From: Nitrososphaerales archaeon TH5896
GTDB taxonomy: Archaea; Thermoproteota; Nitrososphaeria; Nitrososphaerales; Nitrososphaeraceae
Length of the DNA: 10,706 nt
NCBI GenBank assembly: GCA_014523625.1
Contig: JAATVP010000249.1
Coordinates: 1 to 10,706, forward strand
Direction of reading: 5' to 3'
Below the pieces are notes generated by a model. That model was not told where the DNA came from. It did no database searches and worked only from the letters and a program-made list of their open reading frames with translations. Shown here piece after piece: positions 5,572 through 10,706 of the stretch (position 1 is the stretch's first letter; each line of letters starts with the position of its first letter). The position numbers and the translations under genes were made by a program.

Positions 5572-5585
5572 TCTAGATATCTAGA
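5572..5585. promoter_or_regulatory. 14-bp perfect palindrome upstream of the channel gene, candidate operator
   Basis: TCTAGATATCTAGA reads the same on both strands and lies 48-61 bases before the channel start at 5524, where a promoter or repressor site is expected. A symmetric protein dimer would suit it. No second copy is seen in the window. Confidence 0.4.
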
Positions 5586-5736
5586 CCTAACCCTCAGATT
5601 GCTCCTTCAATTTCCTGCCTTGACCTATCCGATCGTAGTCCAATAAACTTAGGTGGCTATCTGAATCTTTTTCATACTCTTGAGTTAATTGTAATTCAAA
5701 GGAACAGGCAAGATATCCTAATGTTCTCATTCACTT

Positions 5737-5751
5737 CTACTAATTTAGTAG
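5737..5751. repeat. 15-base palindrome with one central base
   Basis: CTACTAA, T, TTAGTAG form 7-bp arms around a single base. A second short inverted repeat (TATCG 5753-5757, CGATA 5765-5769) follows directly. It may be a protein-binding site, but AT-rich sequence makes chance a real alternative. Confidence 0.3.
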
Positions 5752-5868
5752 CTATCGATTGATACGATATAAGGCAAATGTCCACTATGTATTACAAGGT
5801 GTAAGAACCATCATGATGCTGTGTCCATTTTGCTGTTATTTCTCTTAGCCGGCCTAGACCTTTGTGGC

Positions 5869-5882
5869 TGTACCATGGTACA
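5869..5882. repeat. 14-bp perfect palindrome TGTACCATGGTACA
   Basis: This perfect two-fold symmetric site lies in the middle of the divergent intergenic region. Its centre contains an ATG (5875) that would open a 29-codon frame, but no other signal supports translation. It is a candidate dimer-binding site. Confidence 0.35.
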
Positions 5883-6153
5883 ACAAGAGTTCATTTGGAA
5901 TGTCATCATAAGTAATGAGGATGACAAAATTGATGATAACATTGTAACTACAACCATTTATTGATAAATAGGTTTCCTCATGCCATGTTATTTTATATCA
6001 GAATTTGAATTGCTAATACTTTTTCAAAGATTTAGGGTCCAAATGTAGGGACTGGATCTTGATCTGAGTTTATTTTCATGTAATTCACCTTACTAGCGCA
6101 CCAAATTCTAGTTCATATTTCCTTGGTTATTATTAGTAGACATGATGCATTTC

Positions 6154-6180
6154 AGATAATTTCCAATAGTGAAATTATCT
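6154..6180. promoter_or_regulatory. 10-bp inverted repeat directly upstream of an AT-rich promoter element, candidate operator
   Basis: AGATAATTTC (6154-6163) and GAAATTATCT (6171-6180) are perfect inverted repeats separated by 7 bases, so the arm centres are 17 bases apart. They abut the AT-rich box at 6179-6190. The placement would let a dimeric regulator block or assist TFB/TBP binding at the polymerase promoter. Confidence 0.45.
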
Positions 6181-6190
6181 AATATAATAA
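6179..6190 (+). promoter_or_regulatory. Possible TATA box of the polymerase gene
   Basis: CTAATATAATAA is the most TATA-like run before the polymerase gene. It would start transcription near 6213 and leave a leader of about 60 bases. A second candidate (ACATATAG, about 6229-6236) would give a leader of about a dozen bases. The sequence does not decide between them. Confidence 0.3.
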
Positions 6191-6248
6191 GTTAACATAT
6201 TTAGTTATTAAGTACAATACCGTACTCACATATAGATGCCTGTTATCT

Positions 6249-6263
6249 CTGATCACAGATCAG
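6249..6263 (+). repeat. 6-bp inverted repeat just before the polymerase start
   Basis: CTGATC (6249-6254) and GATCAG (6258-6263) flank ACA and end 9 bases before the ATG at 6273. In mRNA this hairpin would cover the site where a ribosome-binding sequence is expected; in DNA it could be an operator. Another short inverted repeat (AGTAC 6211-6215, GTACT 6222-6226) lies upstream. Confidence 0.35.
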
Positions 6264-6272
6264 GTCTAGTAT

Positions 6273-8762
6273 ATGTTATCAGCTTCTATTGCTAATACAA
6301 TAAAAACGGCAGGCAACATTCTCGACCTATATCCTTTAAATGGTACAATGATTATATGGATAAAAGAAAAACATAATAACAATATTGTAAGAGTAAAAGA
6401 TGAAGAATGGAAGCATTCGATCTATGTAGCTTCAGATATTAAAGCAGATTTAACTTCTCTACTTCGCTATATACACAATAATGACAAGACTATGAAACTT
6501 GTTAGCTGTTACGAGTTTACAAATAAATACGAGAGAATTACGGATAATCAAAAATCAGAAGTCTTAAGATTAGAGCTATCAGATTCTACAAAAACGACAA
6601 CTTTAGCGAGAAGTATCGAAAGATTTGGTAACGTATTTGGAAAATATAGATTATATAATGTAGATTTGCCTCCAGCACAAGCTTATTTATATGAACACAA
6701 TTTATTCCCACTTGCCCTTTGTGATGTTTATTATGATAAAAACAATACATTAAAGAAGTTAATTAACAAGGATAATATATGGAGTACAGATTATACAGTT
6801 CCTCAATTTAGAACTGCTTTTATAAAAGTGAATACAAGCAATGATATTAATAGTTGTCGTAGTAATAATGATAATGGTAGTAATAGTAATATCAGATATT
6901 CTAATGCAATAAAATCCATTTCAATAAGTATTAGTAATGACAAAAACGATAATCAGAATAACAAGGATAGTAACGATGACATTCGTAATAGAAATATTGA
7001 GATCGACTCTGACTCCGAAGAGCAAATACTAAATAGATTAGAAGCTGAAATATCGAGAATAGATCCTGATTTTATATTTACGGAAGATGGAGATTCATTT
7101 ACTTTCCCTTATCTTATTCATAGAGCTAAAATGAATGGAAATAAAAAATTATCGCTAAGCAGAGACTCAATGATGATATTACAAAGTCCCATAAAGGAAG
7201 GAACATCATATTTTTCATATGGTCGAATTTACTTTAAACCATCTACCACGAGGCTGTATGGAAGAATACACTTTGATCAGTCGAATTCATTTGAATTGTC
7301 AAATGAAACCGGTGGAGGTTTAAATGGATTATATGAGATATCCAGGATTTGTAGAATGCCCCTCCATACAGCAGCTAGAGCCTCCATAGGAAAGTGTCTT
7401 AGTAGTCTTCAATTTTATAATGCCACAAGAAAAGGAGTTTTAATTCCATGGAAACCTATAATCGCAGAGCATTTCAAATCAATGAATGCATTACTGATTG
7501 CAGATAGAGGCGGTCTAATATATGAACCAGAGGTAGGAGTACATGAACAAGTGGCTGAATTTGACTTTGAATCACTGTATCCAAATATAATGAGAAAATA
7601 TAATATTTCTGCTGAAACTGTAAATTGTGATTGTTGCTATCGGGATTATCGTTATTTGACTTGTTTTAATCGCAATATTAATGATAATGCTGGGGTTACT
7701 GGATCAAACCCCCTCTTAACAATACATGATTCTGATCATAACTACGCATGTTCGAAGAGAATAGGAATCATTCCTATATCTTTAAGAATATTGCTTGAGA
7801 AGCGTTTACTCTACAAAAAATTGAAGGACTCTATTCAAAACCGTACTCTGAATGAGAAGTATAATTCCAGACAATCTATATTAAAATGGATTCTAGTAAC
7901 ATCATTTGGATATCTAGGATTTAATAATGCGAAATTTGGAAGAATCGATGCGCATATAGCTGTCTGTGCTTATGATAGACAGATATTGTCTCATGCTATA
8001 CGAACTGCTGAAAGACAGAGATTTAGGGTATTACATGGAATAGTAGATTCTGTTTGGATGCAATTTAAGGCAAATATCAATAACAATAACAATAGCAAAG
8101 AATTATGCCGATCGCTAAAAGAAGAGATAGAAAAGCAAACAGGATTCAAAGTATCATTTGAAGGGATTTATAAATGGATAGCGTTTGTTCCTTCAAAAAT
8201 AAGTGCTGCATTGCCTGTTCCGAACCGATATTTTGGAGCATTTGAAGGTGACTCATTAAAAATAAGAGGGTTAGAATCAAGAAGGCATGATACACCCATT
8301 TTCTTTGAAAAATGCCAGAATCATATATTACAGGTAATGGCTACTGGAAATACAATAAAGGGAGTTAAATCTCTTATCCCAGAAATAAGTAACATATTCA
8401 ATAATTATATTCATCAACTAAAAGTAGGTAAAGTACCGCTTCAACATTTAGTATTTACCAAAATAATATCGATGAATGCAGATGAGTATCAGAATAGAGA
8501 TACAGTAGAAAAGAATTCTCTTGATCTACTCAGATCTGAGTGTGGTAAACATCTAAGAGCTGGTGAAATACTGCAATACATAATCACAGATTATTATCAA
8601 AAATATTCCAAAATAAGATCTATTCCAGTTCAACTTATAAATGAAGAAGAAGAGGAAGCAACAATTTATGATACAAGAAGATACGCAGAGTTACTTACAG
8701 AAGTCTGTAATTCAGTAACTAAACCTTTTGGCTATAGTTGTTCTACGTCCACGATGGATTAA
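6273..8762 (+). CDS. Divergent family B DNA polymerase with degenerate exonuclease domain (possibly PolB2-like)
   Basis: The product has 829 residues and would be a DNA polymerase or a DNA-synthesis accessory. Motif A is intact (D431 in DFESLYP). Motif B is Kx3VTSFG (K538) instead of Kx3NSxYG. Motif C is HGIVDS: the essential second Asp (D592) remains but the first Asp of DTDS is Val-like. KIRG (663-666) followed by R670/R671 and D673 matches the conserved KxRG element before the thumb. The N-terminal exonuclease is degraded: ExoI FDIE reads AFIKVN, ExoII FD reads FT (GDSFTFPYL, near 270), and the ExoIII segment between GRIHFD (330-335) and ARASIG (368-373) is largely absent. Residues 187-246 are an Asn/Ser/Asp-rich insert. 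Cysteines 452, 454, 455, 464 and 493 may bind metal. PolB2-type proteins of TACK archaea also lack proofreading motifs; this match is inferred. A ligase gene follows. Confidence 0.85.
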   Translation: MLSASIANTIKTAGNILDLYPLNGTMIIWIKEKHNNNIVRVKDEEWKHSIYVASDIKADLTSLLRYIHNNDKTMKLVSCYEFTNKYERITDNQKSEVLRLELSDSTKTTTLARSIERFGNVFGKYRLYNVDLPPAQAYLYEHNLFPLALCDVYYDKNNTLKKLINKDNIWSTDYTVPQFRTAFIKVNTSNDINSCRSNNDNGSNSNIRYSNAIKSISISISNDKNDNQNNKDSNDDIRNRNIEIDSDSEEQILNRLEAEISRIDPDFIFTEDGDSFTFPYLIHRAKMNGNKKLSLSRDSMMILQSPIKEGTSYFSYGRIYFKPSTTRLYGRIHFDQSNSFELSNETGGGLNGLYEISRICRMPLHTAARASIGKCLSSLQFYNATRKGVLIPWKPIIAEHFKSMNALLIADRGGLIYEPEVGVHEQVAEFDFESLYPNIMRKYNISAETVNCDCCYRDYRYLTCFNRNINDNAGVTGSNPLLTIHDSDHNYACSKRIGIIPISLRILLEKRLLYKKLKDSIQNRTLNEKYNSRQSILKWILVTSFGYLGFNNAKFGRIDAHIAVCAYDRQILSHAIRTAERQRFRVLHGIVDSVWMQFKANINNNNNSKELCRSLKEEIEKQTGFKVSFEGIYKWIAFVPSKISAALPVPNRYFGAFEGDSLKIRGLESRRHDTPIFFEKCQNHILQVMATGNTIKGVKSLIPEISNIFNNYIHQLKVGKVPLQHLVFTKIISMNADEYQNRDTVEKNSLDLLRSECGKHLRAGEILQYIITDYYQKYSKIRSIPVQLINEEEEEATIYDTRRYAELLTEVCNSVTKPFGYSCSTSTMD

Positions 8763-8831
8763 GCAGTATGATGCGAATATCTAAAATTTATCCGAAAATG
8801 CTATTCTTGATCATTTTTAAGTCCCACTAGC

Positions 8832-9140
8832 TTGTTATTGATTGATACTAAATCGGAACAGACTGTCACGCTAGAATTGAAGAAAATATATACAAGTACA
8901 ATCGTAACAATAGACAAATTGGTGACGACAAAGATCGAACTACCTCAATCACAATATGATATTGCTTTATCTATTGCAACAAGACTCAATCAAGAGAACG
9001 TCCTGAAAGAACCAAAAGTAGTAGAGCTAATCATTGCAACTTTGAGAATATTAATAGATGAGTATAAAGAAAATTCTCGGTCAGTAGTTACCTACTACGT
9101 GAAAAGGCAGACCTTAGATACCAAAGATAAACACACATAG
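8832..9140 (+). CDS. Small protein of 102 residues, possible ribbon-helix-helix fold
   Basis: The frame has no ATG, and a TTG at 8832 (or 8838) is the first usable start after an in-frame TGA at 8808-8810. The N-terminal half is rich in Thr, Val and Ile strands (TVTLELKKIY, STIVTIDKLV). From about residue 33 comes a strand KIELP, then a helix (QYDIALSIATRLN) and a second helix (PKVVELIIATLRILIDEYKE), a layout like ribbon-helix-helix proteins. The C-terminal tail is basic and polar. It lies 69 bases after the polymerase and 100 before the ligase, on the same strand, so it may be co-transcribed or regulate them. No family is recognised by sequence. Confidence 0.6.
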   Translation: MLLIDTKSEQTVTLELKKIYTSTIVTIDKLVTTKIELPQSQYDIALSIATRLNQENVLKEPKVVELIIATLRILIDEYKENSRSVVTYYVKRQTLDTKDKHT

Positions 9141-9201
9141 AGTGAAAAAAATACTCGGGTATACAGCGACTACATCAGTTTCACAAGGTGAGACCAGTTT
9201 C

Positions 9202-9210
9202 TATTAATAT
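9202..9210 (+). promoter_or_regulatory. Possible TATA box of the DNA ligase gene
   Basis: TATTAATAT is centred about 35 bases before the ATG at 9241, giving a leader of a few bases. A longer AT run (9227-9240) touches the ATG and is too close to promote a transcript containing it. Confidence 0.35.
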
Positions 9211-9240
9211 CTGCTTACTCATTAATCAAATATAATATAA

Positions 9241-10706
9241 ATGAACAATGACTTCGGTTCAACACCATTTGTCGGCGCTTCTCCTGATTTTTTGCATTTT
9301 GTAAATCTATGTGAGCAAGTCCGTATAACTAAAAGCAAAAATATGAAAGTAGGATTACTCTCAAGATATCTATCCTCTATGGATGATGAATCCTTAACCA
9401 TTGCTGTCCTATTTTTATCCAGCAGAATATTTCCACTCGGATCAAAATTCGTCATAAATATCGGATTCAGTACAATCATGCAAATACTCTCTGAAATATC
9501 TTTCCTAGATAAAGACCAAATCCACCAGAGCTATCTGCAATATGGAGATATGGATGCTCTAGCAGAGCATGCAGCATCTAAAAAACATACCATTTCACTT
9601 ATTCAGCAACAGCCTTTAACACTACCTGTCGTATATGATGGATTCAAAAAGATAGCTGGTACCGTGGGATCTGATTCGTCCAAAGTTAAGAAGAATATAC
9701 TAAAAGGGCTCTTTTTGGATAGCTCACCGCTTGAAGCAAAATACTTGACAAAGATAGTAAATGGAGAAATGAGAATTGGGCTAACAGAGGGATTAGTAGA
9801 AGTAGGAGTCTCATTGGCATTTAATGCTGAACTTGGAAAAATCAAAGAAGCGATGCTTGTGTCAGGTGATATATCTCAAATAGCGCTCTTGGCAAAAAGA
9901 GGTTTATTATATACTGCGGTTATCAAACCCTTTCAACCAATTGGATATATGTTAGCTGATGTGATGTTCAGCGCAGATGAGATTGTCAACTATTTTCAAA
10001 AATCTCTGATCTGCGAGTACAAATACGACGGGATCCGGGCGCAAATGCACAAGTTTGGACAACAGGTAAAAATTTTTTCACGCAATATGACAGATATTAC
10101 AGATGCGTTTCCTGAAGTGGTTGATGCCACAATAAATAGCAAATTGTTATCATCAATGGAAAGTGTTGATTTTATTTTGGATGGAGAAATTATGGCCATT
10201 CGTAATGGTAAACCACTTCATTTCCAGGAGTTGCAAAAACGACTTCGCAGAAAGAATGTTATAGGACAAATCATTTCAGAAATTCCAGTAGTATATGCAG
10301 TATTTGATATAGCACTCATAAATGGAGAGCAAACTATCATGAAGCCACTTAAACAAAGGAAAGAAATCCTATCAAAAATATTCTTCAAGAAACCAATCGT
10401 TAATACAAAGCACAATGTGGTAAATACAGCGCAAGAAATAATTGCGAAGTATGATGAAAGTAGAGATATAGGATACGAGGGATTAGTATTAAAAGAGCCA
10501 GAGTCTCAATATCATCCGGGAAAAAGAGGACGATATTGGATCAAACTGAAACGAGAGTTAGATACAATCGATGCTGTTATTGTAATCGCTGAATATGGGC
10601 ATGGAAAGAGAGCAGGCGTCTTATCTGATTATACATTTGCTGTGCGAGATGAAAATAATGACAATCAATTAAGAATTATTGGAAAGGCTTATTCTGGGTT
10701 GACTGA
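9241..10706 (+). CDS. lig: ATP-dependent DNA ligase, archaeal type, 3' end outside the window
   Basis: The product seals nicks in DNA through an enzyme-AMP intermediate, in replication or repair. The frame runs from ATG (a TAA stands directly before it) to the window edge, giving 488 residues; archaeal ligases have about 560-600, so roughly the last 100 (end of the OB-fold domain) are missing. Residues 10-215 match the helical DNA-binding domain (CEQVRITKSKNMKVGLLSRY near the start; NGEMRIGLTEGLVE later). The nucleotidyltransferase domain has motif I KYDGIR with adenylated K261, motif III LDGE (313-316), motif IV EGLVLKE (from E413) and motif V WIKLK (433-437). All catalytic residues in the visible part are intact. 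It follows a divergent polymerase and a small protein on the same strand. Whether it is the main replicative ligase or an extra copy cannot be told. Confidence 0.93.
   Translation, partial: MNNDFGSTPFVGASPDFLHFVNLCEQVRITKSKNMKVGLLSRYLSSMDDESLTIAVLFLSSRIFPLGSKFVINIGFSTIMQILSEISFLDKDQIHQSYLQYGDMDALAEHAASKKHTISLIQQQPLTLPVVYDGFKKIAGTVGSDSSKVKKNILKGLFLDSSPLEAKYLTKIVNGEMRIGLTEGLVEVGVSLAFNAELGKIKEAMLVSGDISQIALLAKRGLLYTAVIKPFQPIGYMLADVMFSADEIVNYFQKSLICEYKYDGIRAQMHKFGQQVKIFSRNMTDITDAFPEVVDATINSKLLSSMESVDFILDGEIMAIRNGKPLHFQELQKRLRRKNVIGQIISEIPVVYAVFDIALINGEQTIMKPLKQRKEILSKIFFKKPIVNTKHNVVNTAQEIIAKYDESRDIGYEGLVLKEPESQYHPGKRGRYWIKLKRELDTIDAVIVIAEYGHGKRAGVLSDYTFAVRDENNDNQLRIIGKAYSGLT

Larger units (their letters stand above)
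5525..6272. other. 748-base divergent intergenic region, palindrome-rich, no convincing gene
   Basis: The channel and polymerase genes are transcribed away from each other here. Short open frames exist on both strands (for example 5773-5964 plus and 5811-5957 minus), but none has a ribosome-binding site or well-placed TATA box that decides it. The region holds two 14-bp perfect palindromes, one 15-base near-perfect palindrome and three further inverted repeats close to the polymerase start. They are listed separately as candidate regulatory sites. Confidence 0.5.

Noticed and set aside
5545..5646. Plus-strand frame of 33 codons
   Set aside because: No initiation signal and no neighbour; it covers the palindrome likely to regulate the channel gene.
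5811..5957. Minus-strand frame of 48 codons with a hydrophobic start
   Set aside because: No ribosome-binding site or TATA box, serine- and methionine-rich without a pattern, and a competing frame on the other strand.
9222..10415. Four minus-strand frames (9222-9479, 9603-9845, 9996-10199, 10218-10415)
   Set aside because: All lie opposite the DNA ligase, whose motifs I, III, IV and V are read in one continuous plus-strand frame.
1..10706. CRISPR array, rRNA or insertion sequence
   Set aside because: No regularly spaced repeats, no rRNA-like sequence and no transposase were seen on either strand.

Overview
The window most likely comes from an ammonia-oxidising archaeon of the Thaumarchaeota (Nitrososphaerota), probably of the low-GC Nitrososphaera/Nitrosocosmicus type. 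The basis is an archaeal ATP-dependent DNA ligase, an archaeal-type family B DNA polymerase, a tyrosine integrase with a C-terminal coiled coil, AT-rich DNA, frequent TTG starts, and TATA boxes about 30 bases before several start codons (leaderless or near-leaderless genes). This is inferred from the proteins and sequence style; no rRNA or other taxonomic marker is present.

Layout. (1) Positions 1-3361 hold a dense plus-strand run of small genes without recognisable function, typical of an integrated plasmid or provirus. It contains the 3' end of an unknown gene, a 33-residue Cys/His-rich mini-protein, a hairpin plus T-run terminator, a possible ribbon-helix-helix protein, a helix-turn-helix protein, and an operon of five or six tightly packed small genes (about 1332-3071). 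Some of these have under 60 codons and are joined by ATGA/TTGA stop-start overlaps. The run ends in a region with a long inverted repeat (3105-3163) and a terminator-like hairpin (3319-3355). (2) On the minus strand, facing this run, is a complete tyrosine recombinase (3362-4537), presumably the integrase of the element. (3) Also on the minus strand is a single-domain voltage-gated cation channel (4601-5524). Its filter, TLEGWVN, is closer to calcium-type than to sodium-type prokaryotic channels. (4) A 748-base divergent intergenic region (5525-6272) is rich in perfect palindromes and has no convincing gene. (5) On the plus strand follow a divergent family B DNA polymerase (6273-8762) with a degenerate proofreading domain and altered motif C, a 102-residue protein of possible ribbon-helix-helix type (8832-9140), and an ATP-dependent DNA ligase (9241 to beyond the window end).

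How the genes may work together. The left half reads as mobile-element cargo plus its integrase. The right half reads as a DNA synthesis and sealing neighbourhood (polymerase plus ligase), possibly for damage tolerance or repair given the apparent loss of proofreading. The channel between them has no evident functional link to either side. No tRNA, rRNA, CRISPR array or insertion sequence was recognised. The most noteworthy items are the polymerase, the channel filter, the hidden chain of overlapping mini-genes, and the structured, apparently non-coding segment before the integrase.
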